Counted from the stretch's first letter, positions 40,547 to 50,133 are shown. The stretch: 52,083 nucleotides of DNA from Actinomycetes bacterium (GCA_021827485.1 JAKAVM010000066.1:1-52083); one strand, 5' to 3'. Translations and numbers: made by a program. The notes: generated by a model from the letters alone, not told the origin.

Positions 40547-41449
40547 TTGAAAAAGAGATCAATACGACAGGGATCGGGGTTTGAGAAAGCTTTTGGCTTT
40601 TTGACGGTATTTGGTGGGCCTAGTTCTCCGTCGCCAAGCGCTGTTCCGTGGTTTCCGCTTGTCGGTGTCCTGATTGGAGCCTTGCTCGGGATAATATGGT
40701 ATTTTGCTTCGAGAGTATTTGGGCCGGTCGTAGGTTCAATAGTTGTTATAGCATTCGATCTTCTAATCACGGGTATGTTGCACTTCGATGGCCTGGGTGA
40801 CTGCGCTGATGGACTTTTGGCTCACGGACTCGGTGATGATTTCTCTCAAGCACAGGGCCACGTACAGGGCCAAGCGAAGGGCCAGGCGACCGACTCAAAT
40901 GGCCTAACGGTTCAAGTAGAGCAGTCGAAGTATGAATTTGAACGCGTTCGTCGTTTGGAAATCATGACTAAGCCAGATATCGGGGCATATGGAGTTATAG
41001 TGATTGCACTGACGCTTCTTGGGAGATTTGGAGCTTTAGTATCGCTTAGCCTAAATCTTAGAAGTTCGATTTTACTATTGGCTGGTCTATGGTGCGTATC
41101 TCGTTCTCTTATGTCAGCGAGCTTGACTGTCATGCCCTATGCCAAGGCCGAGGGCGGGCTTGTTAGCGCATTTGGGGCCCGGAATAAAATAACCAAACTC
41201 GGGATTAGAAATCAGATGAGCTTGTTGCTGTCTTGTTTAGGCGTCGTGTTAGGCGCGGGGCTTGTGATTGTGTGGCAGTGGAGGACCGGAGGAGTGGCAA
41301 TCTGTCTGGCGCTGATTGCTGGCATTGGTATATTATACCTCGCCATGCGACGTATTGGAGGCTTTACTGGAGATGTCCTCGGAGCTGCAGGCGTAATACT
41401 TGAAACAGTAGGTCTTCTGGCTGCTTGTGCGCATTGGGGAGCCCTCTAG
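40547..41449 (+). CDS. cobS: Adenosylcobinamide-GDP ribazoletransferase (cobalamin synthase)
   Basis: Integral membrane enzyme that joins adenosylcobinamide-GDP to alpha-ribazole. TTG 40547 (KKRSIRQGSGFEKAFGFLTV) is chosen because it follows the heptads and precedes the conserved F-x-FLTxxPxP-like region; an upstream frame to 40388 would overlap cobU. Signatures: AVPWFPLVGVLIGALLGIIW, LLITGMLHFDGLGDCADGLL (metal-binding Asp residues), KPDIGAYGVIVIALTLLGRF, SRSLMSASLTVMPYAKAEGG and GFTGDVLGAAGVILETVGLL. A variable loop with four Q-G-x repeats (GHVQGQAKGQATD) interrupts the family's conserved segment. It overlaps cobD by 23 bases. Confidence 0.9.
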   Translation: MKKRSIRQGSGFEKAFGFLTVFGGPSSPSPSAVPWFPLVGVLIGALLGIIWYFASRVFGPVVGSIVVIAFDLLITGMLHFDGLGDCADGLLAHGLGDDFSQAQGHVQGQAKGQATDSNGLTVQVEQSKYEFERVRRLEIMTKPDIGAYGVIVIALTLLGRFGALVSLSLNLRSSILLLAGLWCVSRSLMSASLTVMPYAKAEGGLVSAFGARNKITKLGIRNQMSLLLSCLGVVLGAGLVIVWQWRTGGVAICLALIAGIGILYLAMRRIGGFTGDVLGAAGVILETVGLLAACAHWGAL

Positions 41450-42623
41450 TGGTGCGGTTGCAAGTATTGTCGTTACATTCTTTGTTGTTGTACGTATCGA
41501 GGAACCCTATAGTGATCGGGTGGTGATAGGGCTTAGTTTAGCAGTAGGGCTTGATGGTCTTTTTGGAGATCCCCGAAGCTCGATCCATCCAGTCGCCTGG
41601 TTTGGGGGAGCAATGAACTCACTTGAGCGAAAGCTATTTCGAGATTCGCGATTCCTGGGTGCTGCTTATTTTGTTGTAGGTGTTTGTTTAGCGTGGATTG
41701 CCACCTCCATACTCAAGTTCGCTTTATTTACGTTAGCGTCCGTGATTGGTCTGAATCGTAAACTTGGTTCAAGACTAGCCGAAAGAGTTGTTGGGATAGC
41801 GCTTACCGCACTTGCAGGTTACTTATCGTTGTCGGGTAACTCGCTGCGCAAAATTGCCCGCTCTATTGGGGACAAGCTTGCCGGGTCTAATGGGGACATG
41901 CTTGCAGGCTCTAATGAGGACAAGCTTGCCGGGCCTAATCATGATATGCTTGCTGGTAACGATCTTGAAGGTGCCCGAGCGCAACTACGAAGTTTAGTCG
42001 GGCGCAATAGCGCGGAGTTGTCTGTCTCGGAGGTTGCAAGGGCCACCATTGAGTCGTTAGCCGAAAACTCCGTTGATGCAACTGTAGCGCCGCTCTTTTG
42101 GGGGGCACTTTATGGAGCGCCGGGCTTTATGATATATCGTGCCATCAATACCATGGATGCAATGGTAGGTTATTCGAATATACGATATCGGAAGTTTGGA
42201 TGGGCAAGCGCTCGGGCTGACGACGTGGCTAATTGGTTGCCAGCTCGCATCTCTTATCTGATAGTCAAGAGCTTGGCTGGCGATTCCGAGGTCCGTGAGA
42301 GAATTTCTAAGATCGCTAGAACGCAATCTCGGGACCACCCCTCTCCTAATGGGGGTCTTATTGAGGGTGCCTTTGCCGGAGCATTGGGAATTACTTTAGG
42401 TGGGACAACAATATATCCTCATGGTGTCGAAGAGCGTCCTATACTTGGTTTCGGACCGGCTGGGCAAGTAAGAGACATTGCTTTGGCGATAAAGTTATCT
42501 CGCCAACTACAGCAAAGGGCCTTAGTCCTATGTATGTCTATAGGCATATTTGCCAGGCTTTTTGTTTATATTTGTAAGTATTGTGGCCAGGCATTTTCAC
42601 GAATTGGTCAGTCAAACTTATGA
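41427..42623 (+). CDS. cobD: Adenosylcobinamide-phosphate synthase (CbiB/CobD)
   Basis: Membrane enzyme linking aminopropanol (or its phosphate) to cobyric acid. GTG 41427 is used, overlapping cobS; GTG 41520 (near VIGLSLAVGLDGLFGDP) is an alternative closer to the usual family start. Signatures: GLDGLFGDPRSSIHPVAWFG, ENSVDATVAPLFWGALYGAP, YRAINTMDAMVGYSNIRYRK and GWASARADDVANWLPARISY. An insertion of four eight-residue repeats (GDKLAGSN type) sits after KIARSI. The stop overlaps the cobC start as ATGA. Confidence 0.9.
   Translation: MRIGEPSSGAVASIVVTFFVVVRIEEPYSDRVVIGLSLAVGLDGLFGDPRSSIHPVAWFGGAMNSLERKLFRDSRFLGAAYFVVGVCLAWIATSILKFALFTLASVIGLNRKLGSRLAERVVGIALTALAGYLSLSGNSLRKIARSIGDKLAGSNGDMLAGSNEDKLAGPNHDMLAGNDLEGARAQLRSLVGRNSAELSVSEVARATIESLAENSVDATVAPLFWGALYGAPGFMIYRAINTMDAMVGYSNIRYRKFGWASARADDVANWLPARISYLIVKSLAGDSEVRERISKIARTQSRDHPSPNGGLIEGAFAGALGITLGGTTIYPHGVEERPILGFGPAGQVRDIALAIKLSRQLQQRALVLCMSIGIFARLFVYICKYCGQAFSRIGQSNL
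41868..41962 (+). repeat. Four 24-bp repeats inside cobD
   Basis: GGGGACAAGCTTGCCGGGTC-type units, four imperfect copies, encoding (G/E/H)D(K/M)LAGSN. In frame, in a loop between transmembrane segments. Confidence 0.88.
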
Positions 42624-43690
42624 GCCAAGAGCAGCCGCAAGCCCCTTCCCTAGGCAAGGGGAGGTTCACTAGGGATATACACGGAGGTGATGGTGACACA
42701 GTAGCTAGACTTCTCAATGTATCGAACAACGATGTCTTAGATCTTTCAGTTAGCCTAAATCCAAATCCTCCCGACGTAGTTGGAATTGCAAAGAGTCATT
42801 TAGATTCGATTTCAAAGTATCCCAATAGTTCCCAAGCGCGTGAAGCACTCGCTGAAGCATTAGGAGTCAAATCGTCGTCTGTGATTTTGACCAACGGAGG
42901 TGCTGAAGCAATTGCGATAGTAGCGCAGTATCTGTCTTGCGGATGGGTTGAAGAGCCGGAGTTCTCTCTTTACAAACGCTACTTGGCGCAGATAGACGAA
43001 TCCGCTCCCCGCTTTGCTTCTAATCCCAATAATCCCACTGGGCAGCTTGCCTCAGAGGAGAGTCGTAGTGAAGTTTGGGATGAGGCGTTTTTCCAGCTTG
43101 CAAGTGGCAAATGGTCAAGAAAGGATTATGAAAGCGGATCTATAGTTTTAGGTTCATTGACTAAGCTTTTGGCCTGTCCGGGTTTACGAATCGGCTACAT
43201 AATAGTCCAAGACGATAAAATTGCATATGAGTTAGAATCTCGAATCCCGATATGGTCAATAAACGCTTTGGCTTGCGCGATAATTCCTGAACTTATAGAA
43301 AACCTTGATCTGCAACAGGTAAAGACATGCGTAGATAGACATCGCAGTAAGCTAATCGAAGTGCTTGACGAGTTCGATCTCCCATATATCAGATCAGACG
43401 CAAATTACATTTGCGTACAAACACCTCAGTTCAATCTGGCTCAATTATCTAATATCATTGAAGAGCCCCACTATCAAGCATTGAGGGCGCAACTCAATCC
43501 CGCATCGGGCGCGCAACTCAATCCCGCATCCGGGGCACTTTTTCGATGTCTTCTTGCAGGGCAACGAGTAGTCGTAAGAGATTGTACGAGTTTCGGTATG
43601 GATGATTATGTAAGAGTTGCAGTACCAAATGAAGATGGTTTGGAAAAGTTTCGAATCGCACTAGACAAGATTAGTTCTTGGCGGGTCTAG
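42620..43690 (+). CDS. cobC: Threonine-phosphate decarboxylase-like aminotransferase
   Basis: PLP enzyme that would make aminopropanol phosphate from threonine phosphate for the nucleotide loop. ATG 42620 overlaps the cobD stop as ATGA; the frame upstream to 42581 is dispensable. Signatures: RDIHGGDGDTVARL at the N-terminus, LDLSVSLNPNPPDVV, ILTNGGAEAIAIVAQYLS, NPNNPTGQLASEE, SIVLGSLTKLLACPGLRIGY with the PLP Lys in SLTKLLACPGLR, and VVRDCTSFGMDDYVRVAV. A duplicated block AQLNPASG lies in a surface loop near residue 290. Length of 356 is normal. Confidence 0.9.
   Translation: MSQEQPQAPSLGKGRFTRDIHGGDGDTVARLLNVSNNDVLDLSVSLNPNPPDVVGIAKSHLDSISKYPNSSQAREALAEALGVKSSSVILTNGGAEAIAIVAQYLSCGWVEEPEFSLYKRYLAQIDESAPRFASNPNNPTGQLASEESRSEVWDEAFFQLASGKWSRKDYESGSIVLGSLTKLLACPGLRIGYIIVQDDKIAYELESRIPIWSINALACAIIPELIENLDLQQVKTCVDRHRSKLIEVLDEFDLPYIRSDANYICVQTPQFNLAQLSNIIEEPHYQALRAQLNPASGAQLNPASGALFRCLLAGQRVVVRDCTSFGMDDYVRVAVPNEDGLEKFRIALDKISSWRV
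43489..43536 (+). repeat. Two 24-bp direct repeats in cobC
   Basis: GCGCAACTCAATCCCGCATC is present twice with a 24-base period, encoding AQLNPASG twice. In frame. Confidence 0.85.
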
Positions 43691-43706
43691 GGCGAGGTCT
43701 ACAACT

Positions 43707-45281
43707 ATGAGCAATGGGATCCTTATCGCTGGGACTTCGAGTGATAGTGGTAAATCTACGATAGTAGCGGGACTTTGTAGGTGGCTGGCATCAAAAGGAT
43801 ATAAAGTGGCGCCTTTCAAGGGCCAGAATATGTCGTTAAACTCTTTTGTCACCTATGAGAACCTTGAAATCGGCAGAGCACAGGCATCCCAGGCCATGGC
43901 TGCCAAGATCTTACCTAGTGTGGAGATGAATCCAATCTTACTCAAGCCCACAGGTGAGCGACTTTCCCAATTGATCGTGCGCGGAGTGGCAACAAGAGAA
44001 GTTGACGCAGTTGAATTTCAAGCCATTAAAGCTGAGCTTCTTCCTACGGTTCTAGCCAGCTTTGAGTCCCTAAGCAAAGAAGTAGATTTTGTAATTCTTG
44101 AAGGGGCAGGCAGCCCCGCGGAGATCAATTTGATGGACAATGACCTAGTCAATCTAGGGCTGGCTTGCCTGTTAGAAGTTCCGGCTCTTCTGGTAGGTGA
44201 TATTGAGCGCGGCGGTGTGTTTGCCCATCTCTATGGAACCTATGAACTGCTTCCGTCAGAGAGGCGCTCGTTGGTAAAAGGTTTTATGATCAATAAGTTT
44301 CGCGGGGATGCACGCTTACTTGATGACGCAATTCTCAAACTTTCTCGGTTGACCTCAATGGACTTTCTTGGGACAATTGCTTTCGAGAGAGGTCTTGTAC
44401 TGGATCGTGAAGATTCAATGTCGCTAGGTTCTCTTTTTGATCAGACTTCCAGATCGGCTTCAGTATTAGATGTAGCGGTCATTGGTGTGGGCCATATATC
44501 TAACTTCACTGACTTTGAACCATTGGTTGGCGAAAGTGGTCTCTCCCTTCGTCTTGTAAAAAGTCCAGCAGAGTTATCAGTACCAGATCTATTGATACTA
44601 CCTGGGTCAAAATCTACCGTTACTGATCTCGCTTGGCTGAGACAATTGGGTTTTGAACCAGCAATTTGGAACGCTTATCGTAATGGATCAATTATTTTAG
44701 GAATATGTGGCGGTTATCAGATGCTGGGCTCAAAAATAGTTGACGACGTAGAATCACACAACGGTGAGACTCTCGGGCTTGGATTACTTGAGTGCGAAAC
44801 ACAATTCTTCCCATCGAAGATTACACGCCAAAGAATCGGGAAACTAGGGCCTTGGTGCCTTGGTGCACCACAGGTGATTGGATATGAGATTCATCATGGC
44901 ATCACGACTCCTGAGGATAATTTGGAGCCATTTTGCCTGTTGGAGTCTAAGGGTATTGAAGAGGAGAGATCGCCTGTATCAAAGTCGCTTTCTGAACCAA
45001 CTAGTCAACCTACAACCAGTAGGCCATTTGAGCGAGAAGGTGCTATTTCTCCGAATCGGCGAGTTTTTGGAAGTAATCTGCATGGAATATTTGAAAATGA
45101 CGACTTTCGTAAGGCATTTCTTTATCATGTCGCGATGCAAAGAGAAAAGCCATTTGTTCCCAGCGATTTGAGCTACTCCGATATGAGAAATGCTTATTTC
45201 GATTCGATCGCGCAGTTGTTGGATAGATCATTGGATATGAACCGGATTCTTGAACTGCTTGTTGGTCTTACCCCTGAATAG
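43707..45281 (+). CDS. cobQ: Cobyric acid synthase
   Basis: Amidates the b, d, e and g side chains of adenosylcobyrinate diamide. Start ATG 43707 after GAGGT. Signatures: GILIAGTSSDSGKSTIVAGL (Walker A-like), VAPFKGQNMSLNSFVT, GRAQASQAMAAKILPSVEMN, EGAGSPAEINLMDNDLVNLG, GDIERGGVFAHLYGTYELLP, glutamine amidotransferase Cys in ILGICGGYQMLG and His in GSNLHGIFEND. 524 residues, near the family norm. The C-terminus DMNRILELLVGLTPE is the first copy of the 55-bp repeat that follows. Confidence 0.94.
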   Translation: MSNGILIAGTSSDSGKSTIVAGLCRWLASKGYKVAPFKGQNMSLNSFVTYENLEIGRAQASQAMAAKILPSVEMNPILLKPTGERLSQLIVRGVATREVDAVEFQAIKAELLPTVLASFESLSKEVDFVILEGAGSPAEINLMDNDLVNLGLACLLEVPALLVGDIERGGVFAHLYGTYELLPSERRSLVKGFMINKFRGDARLLDDAILKLSRLTSMDFLGTIAFERGLVLDREDSMSLGSLFDQTSRSASVLDVAVIGVGHISNFTDFEPLVGESGLSLRLVKSPAELSVPDLLILPGSKSTVTDLAWLRQLGFEPAIWNAYRNGSIILGICGGYQMLGSKIVDDVESHNGETLGLGLLECETQFFPSKITRQRIGKLGPWCLGAPQVIGYEIHHGITTPEDNLEPFCLLESKGIEEERSPVSKSLSEPTSQPTTSRPFEREGAISPNRRVFGSNLHGIFENDDFRKAFLYHVAMQREKPFVPSDLSYSDMRNAYFDSIAQLLDRSLDMNRILELLVGLTPE

Positions 45282-45430
45282 GTCACTTGATATGAACCGG
45301 ATTCTTGAACTGCTTGTTGGTCTTACCCCTGAATAGGTCACTTGATATGAACCGAATTCTTGAACTGCTTGTTGGTCTTACCCCTGAATAGGTCACTTGA
45401 TATGAACCGAATTCTTGAACTGCTTGTTGG
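45231..45430 (+). repeat. 55-bp tandem repeat (about 3.6 copies) between cobQ and cobN
   Basis: The unit runs from TTGATATGAACCGG to the TAGGTCAC of the next copy. The first copy holds the last codons of cobQ. Each complete copy contains a mini-ORF MNRILELLVGLTPE with its own ATG and TAG; the last, partial copy reads MNRILELLVGPVTTES and ends just before the cobN start. Confidence 0.92.
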
Positions 45431-45456
45431 CCCCGTAACTACAGAGAGTTAATGCA

Positions 45457-48400
45457 ATGATTGAGAGTGATTCTTGTCTTTATATATCCAATATAGATTC
45501 AGACTTTCTAACTTTGCTCACCTATTTGGATGAGTTCAATCAGCTGGTTGGCGAGATTACATGTGTGAGTCCAGAGGCTATCTTTTCCCCATTGGGAAAT
45601 TATCATGTGCTTAGAGAAACCCTTAGAAACAAGCAACTCGTCATTGTTCGCTTGCTAGGCGGTACTGGCGAATGTCTCGAAGGACTAAAGTTATTGCAGT
45701 CTATATGCACGGAACAAGCCACTATACTGATTGCCTTATCAGGGGAATCTTTAGAAGATGAGGAGCTGCATAGTCTAAGTAACATCGATAGAGAACTACT
45801 CCAAGGGGCTTTTCGCTATCTTTCAATAGGCGGGGCCGAAAACTTTAGGCGGTTCTTGTGCTACGTGGCGGGAAAATGTCTCGGTAAGAGCTACGAGGTG
45901 TTGGAGCCATTGCAGGTAGAACGTTTTGGGTTTATGGGAGATTTGGTCATTGATAAATCATGTCCTACTGTTGCGGTAATTTTTTATCGCGCACTATATC
46001 TTGCTGGTAATACTCTTGCGCTTGAAACTCTATTAACATCCTTGCGCTCAAGGCAATGTAATGCGGTTGGAATTTTTGCCTATAGTTTAAGAGGTGCTGA
46101 TGGTGATGGGGTAAGGCGACTAATTGAGCAAATAGGTGCCAACTGTATCGTTACTACGATGTGGGCAGCTGGTGGAGCTAAGTTGGGGCAAGATAGCCCC
46201 CAAAGCACTATGTGGACAGCCGATGGAGCCGTCCCGGGACAAGATTCTCTCCAGTGGCGAGCTGATATATTTGAAGAGTTACGGGTTCCTGTCATCCAGG
46301 CGATCGCAGTAACCAATTCTCAAGAGGAGTGGCGAGCAAGCAAGATAGGTCTTAGCCCGATAGATGTTGCTATGTCTGTGGCTATTCCAGAGTTTGATGG
46401 AAGAATTATTTCTACAACTGGATCATTCAAAGAGGTAGTTGATGACGGTATTCGGATAGGGAAATCCGTTACTTCTTACCGCACGGTTGATGATCGTATC
46501 GAACGCATATCTGGGATTGCCGCCCGTTTTGCCAAGCTGTCTTCTAAAAAGAACTCAGAGAAAAAGATTGCTATCATTTTATCCGCATATCCAACCAAGA
46601 AAAGCCGGGTTGGAAATGCGGTTGGACTTGACACTCCTGCGTCGGTACTTGAATTCCTTAAAGCATTAGTGTCGCAAGATTACTCTCTGAGTGAGTTGCC
46701 CGACTCGCCAACAATGTTAATGAATGCTCTAACTAATTCGTCTACCAACAATTATTACAGTTTGGATAAGTACGAGAGGTGGTTTTTGACGCTAAGCGAC
46801 GAAACCAAAAAGCTAATGATTGATTCATGGGGAGAGAGCCCTGGAAAGGTCGGGTATGACCTCAACTCGAAATGCTTCAGATTTGCTGGACTCCACTTTG
46901 GGGAAAATATCTATGTTGGTATCCAGCCATCAAGAGGCTATGGCGAAAATCCTATAGCAATATACCATTCTCCGGATCTGCCACCCACTCACCATTACAT
47001 GGCGTTTTATCGCTGGATCGAAGAGGTGTTTCAAGCAGATGCCATAGTTCACATGGGCAAACACGGGAATTTAGAGTGGCTGCCGGGTAAAGGAGTTGGC
47101 CTGTCAAATGAGTGCTTCCCTGACTTGGCCAGTAGCGACATTCCCCTGTTCTATCCTTTTATAGTCAATGATCCGGGCGAGGGGGCCCAGGCTAAAAGGC
47201 GTTCACATGCAGTAATTATTGACCACTTAGTTCCTCCAATGACAAGAGCAGGAAGTTATGGTGATCTCTCTCGCCTTGAGTCATTGTTAGATGAACATGC
47301 AAAGATACTTACCTTGGACCCAGCTAAGCTGCCCGCGATTCGCCGTGAATTATGGGAGTGTTTAGTTGAATCGTCAATGCACCGAGAACTTGGCCTAAAT
47401 GAAGATAATGATTGGGATAATTTCGGTGATGAGGGTTTTGATGATCTTATTGGGGAGATAGATGGTTATCTTTGTGAGCTAAAGGATGCCCAGATCCGTG
47501 GAGGGCTCCATGTATTGGGCCAGGCTCCACGCGAGACCCTCCTTGTGGATCTAATCTTAGAGATCACACGTCTTCCCCAAGGTTCTATTCCTTCACTACG
47601 CTATGTCGTTGCACGGCAGCACTCAATTGACCCGTCAAGTACTAGTCGTTCAGATATTGATCACCTTGAGCAACTGTGCAGAGATAGAGTTGAGAAGCTT
47701 GCAGCTTGCGATTTTCAAATAGATTCTCTGTGGGACGCACCCGATTTTCAAATAGATTCTCTGTGGGACGCACCCGACAGCTTGTCCCAGCTCTATAAGC
47801 TTGAGTGCTGGATTTGTAGCACCTTGGTTCCGGCATTGAATAAGACATCGAACGAGATCAACTCTCTCATCTGCGGTCTTGATGGAAAATATATTTCGCC
47901 GGGGCCAAGTGGAGCTCCAACTCGCGGCATGGCTCACGTACTTCCGACCGGGCGAAACTTTTACTCACTTGATCCCAGGGCGATACCATCGGTTCTTTCA
48001 TATGAAGTTGGTTCAAAACTTGCACAGTCTACGGTAGAGAAATTCCTTTCCGAAGAAGGCCGTTATCCGAAATCAGTAGGATTAGTAGTGTGGGGTACTG
48101 CTACTATGCGCACGGCAGGGGATGATATTTCGCATGCCTTGGCCTTGATGGGAGTGGAACCACTTTGGGATGAAGTAAACGCAAGAGTTACTGGTTTGAA
48201 AGTAATTGATCGGGAGGTACTTGGTAGACCCAGGGTAGGAGTGACTATTCGTATCTCTGGCTTTTTCAGAGATGCCTTTCCAAATTTGATTGAACTCTTC
48301 AATAGAGCTGTTGAGTTGGTTGAATTACTGGATGAGCCAGATGAATTTAATCCTCTTGCATGTGAATTCCGCAACTCAATAGAACGAGTCGATCCCAGAG

Positions 48401-49116
48401 TTTTTGGCCCTAAACCTGGCGGGTACGGGGTTGGAATATTGGCCCTGCTTGAGTCGGGTCAGTGGGAGGGTATAGAGGACTTAGGCGAAGTTTTTCTCAA
48501 ATGGAGTGAGTACTCTTATAGTGATTCGCTTGAAGGAATACTTAGTCAAGCTTCAATCAGGAGAAGGATTGCTGGCATTGAGATCGCAGTGAAAAACCAA
48601 GATAATCGTGAGCACGATATTTTCGATTCTGATGATTATATGCAAGAACATGGTGGTCTTGTTGCTGCAATTAAACACTTATCAGGATCATCACCCAAAG
48701 CTTACTTTGGCGACAGCTCTAATCCTGTGTCTCCGAAACTAAAGACTCTAGCACAAGAGGCGGCGAAGGTCATGCGCTCTAGAGTTTTGAATCCGAAATG
48801 GATAGGTGCAATGCAAAATCATGGTTACAAAGGTGCCTTTGAGATGGCGGCAACTGTTGATTATGTGTTTGGATACGATGCAACTACCGGAGTAGTTGAC
48901 GATTGGATGTATGAGGGAATAACCCAAAAGTATGTTGGTGACAGTCAAGTACGTGACTTCTTCAAAGAGCACAATCCACACGCCCTTGAATCTATTGCGC
49001 TTCGACTCACTGAAGCACAACAGCGAGGTCTATGGGATGCTTCACCCGAAGCGCAAGGGATGTTGCGTGGCGCTATTTTAGAGTATGAGGGTTGGACCGA
49101 GAGCCAAGGCGAATGA
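45457..49116 (+). CDS. cobN: Cobaltochelatase large subunit CobN
   Basis: 1219 residues, the porphyrin/corrin-binding subunit that inserts cobalt into hydrogenobyrinate diamide with ATP-driven partners. Signatures: RYIGGT-like LLGGTGEC region near the N-terminus, YHSPDLPPTHHYMAFYRWIE, AIVHMGKHGNLEWLPGKGVG (about residue 530), LFYPFIVNDPGEGAQAKRRS, VVWGTATMRTAGDDISHALA, RVTGLKVIDREVLGRPRVGV and ATVDYVFGYDATTGVVDDWM. Two in-frame duplications occur: one of about 17 residues near 235-265 (TMWAAGGA/TMWTADGA) and an 11-residue one (DFQIDSLWDAP) near 750. The ChlI-type ATPase partner begins at 51709. Confidence 0.95.
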   Translation: MIESDSCLYISNIDSDFLTLLTYLDEFNQLVGEITCVSPEAIFSPLGNYHVLRETLRNKQLVIVRLLGGTGECLEGLKLLQSICTEQATILIALSGESLEDEELHSLSNIDRELLQGAFRYLSIGGAENFRRFLCYVAGKCLGKSYEVLEPLQVERFGFMGDLVIDKSCPTVAVIFYRALYLAGNTLALETLLTSLRSRQCNAVGIFAYSLRGADGDGVRRLIEQIGANCIVTTMWAAGGAKLGQDSPQSTMWTADGAVPGQDSLQWRADIFEELRVPVIQAIAVTNSQEEWRASKIGLSPIDVAMSVAIPEFDGRIISTTGSFKEVVDDGIRIGKSVTSYRTVDDRIERISGIAARFAKLSSKKNSEKKIAIILSAYPTKKSRVGNAVGLDTPASVLEFLKALVSQDYSLSELPDSPTMLMNALTNSSTNNYYSLDKYERWFLTLSDETKKLMIDSWGESPGKVGYDLNSKCFRFAGLHFGENIYVGIQPSRGYGENPIAIYHSPDLPPTHHYMAFYRWIEEVFQADAIVHMGKHGNLEWLPGKGVGLSNECFPDLASSDIPLFYPFIVNDPGEGAQAKRRSHAVIIDHLVPPMTRAGSYGDLSRLESLLDEHAKILTLDPAKLPAIRRELWECLVESSMHRELGLNEDNDWDNFGDEGFDDLIGEIDGYLCELKDAQIRGGLHVLGQAPRETLLVDLILEITRLPQGSIPSLRYVVARQHSIDPSSTSRSDIDHLEQLCRDRVEKLAACDFQIDSLWDAPDFQIDSLWDAPDSLSQLYKLECWICSTLVPALNKTSNEINSLICGLDGKYISPGPSGAPTRGMAHVLPTGRNFYSLDPRAIPSVLSYEVGSKLAQSTVEKFLSEEGRYPKSVGLVVWGTATMRTAGDDISHALALMGVEPLWDEVNARVTGLKVIDREVLGRPRVGVTIRISGFFRDAFPNLIELFNRAVELVELLDEPDEFNPLACEFRNSIERVDPRVFGPKPGGYGVGILALLESGQWEGIEDLGEVFLKWSEYSYSDSLEGILSQASIRRRIAGIEIAVKNQDNREHDIFDSDDYMQEHGGLVAAIKHLSGSSPKAYFGDSSNPVSPKLKTLAQEAAKVMRSRVLNPKWIGAMQNHGYKGAFEMAATVDYVFGYDATTGVVDDWMYEGITQKYVGDSQVRDFFKEHNPHALESIALRLTEAQQRGLWDASPEAQGMLRGAILEYEGWTESQGE
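47709..47774 (+). repeat. Two exact 33-bp repeats in cobN
   Basis: GATTTTCAAATAGATTCTCT and the rest of the 33-bp unit occur twice in direct succession, encoding DFQIDSLWDAP twice. The copies are identical, so the duplication is recent. Confidence 0.93.
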
Positions 49117-49150
49117 ATCTTGACAAATGGATGGGGGGTAGGTTGGTTGC

Positions 49151-49256
49151 ATGATAATGTTTGCGCTGGTACGTCGGATTTCAGCTAGATATTTTTCCAT
49201 AATTCTTGCCCTGAGCACTGTTGCAGTGAGTTTTGCAGCAAGAACAGCACATTGAT
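49151..49256 (+). pseudogene. Signal-peptide-like 5' fragment of a disrupted secreted protein gene
   Basis: After GGGGGGTAGG, ATG 49151 encodes FALVRRISARYFSIILALST then VAVSFAARTAH and a stop. This looks like a complete signal sequence with nothing attached. The protein-like frame resumes at about 49353 in another frame, so the two parts may once have been one gene. The stretch 49257-49352 shows no clear coding. Confidence 0.35.
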
Positions 49257-49352
49257 GATCCATGCGGGAATTCGAGTTTTCCGACAGGAAGTTGTTTGAG
49301 TGGTCAGTGGCAGGCAAACTACATTTCGAGGTGGTCTACGAGTCATGGATAA

Positions 49353-50069
49353 ATTCGCGACGAGGGCTCAACATGTGCGAAGCCCACTACCGCCAACATA
49401 GGTATATTTGTCGCTATACCAAGTGCTTCGCATGCTACAAGTGGTCCAGGGTTCTTTGTATCCGATGCTCCCTACTCTAAGATCACCGCGGCCAATGGAG
49501 ACGTAGTCGTCAATGGAGTTGACCAGAGCTTGCTTCAAAAGTGTATGTCTTCACAGACAACTGCATCGAACTGTGCAAAGACTGTACCGGGATTGGCCCA
49601 TTGTGAAGCCATGGATGAAGTGTGTAATCAACAGTTTGTGGACCAAGTTCGGTCACAGTTTCCTAGCTCTCCAGCTACTAGTGGTGCACACCTTGCGGGG
49701 AACGGCTTGATTACCCGCTCTCAGGCAGAACAAGCCGCTTGGAGCGGGCTCACGAGCTTACTTGTGCCATTCCTAAGACTTCATAACAAGAATGCATCGG
49801 CAACACTACCGTCTTATCCAATCTATTCTCAGCTGATGTCCTACAGGTCAGCGTCTAACTTATTTGGTGAGGTTGGGAATGCTTCCGTTGATCCCAATAC
49901 GCCAGTTTGGATGGTAACAATAGATGCTCCGATTCCAGCGGAAGTAGGCTTGCACGCCCTCGGAGTGCCTTCAAAGCCGAAATTTGGGGTCACAACTGTT
50001 AGCGATGCTGTGAATGGCAACACTATTGACTCTTGCTTGGGCTGTACTACGCTCAAAGTCTCTAAGTAG
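49353..50069 (+). pseudogene. Unrecognised exported-type protein, start lost (open from 49353; first usable start 49530)
   Basis: The frame is open from a stop at 49350. It reads CAKPTTANIGIFVAIPSASH and DAPYSKITAANGDVVVNGVD before any good start codon; the first candidate is TTG 49530, giving 179 residues (QKCMSSQTTASNCAKTVPGL...). The composition and several Cys residues suggest an exported protein. Similar-looking AHCEAMDEVCNQQFVDQVRS hints at a helical segment. No family recognised. With the orphan signal peptide upstream it looks like a decayed gene, though 49530-50069 could still be translated. Confidence 0.45.
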
Positions 50070-50133
50070 GGCGGTATCTTCCGACCAGGCGATTAATGTG
50101 CCATGGCAGTGGACATGTTATGTCGTTGAGAGA

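Noticed and set aside
40320-40562. Minus-strand frame over the heptads (Pro/Tyr/Leu repeats)
   Set aside because: Product of the heptad repeat read backwards, overlapping cobU and cobS.
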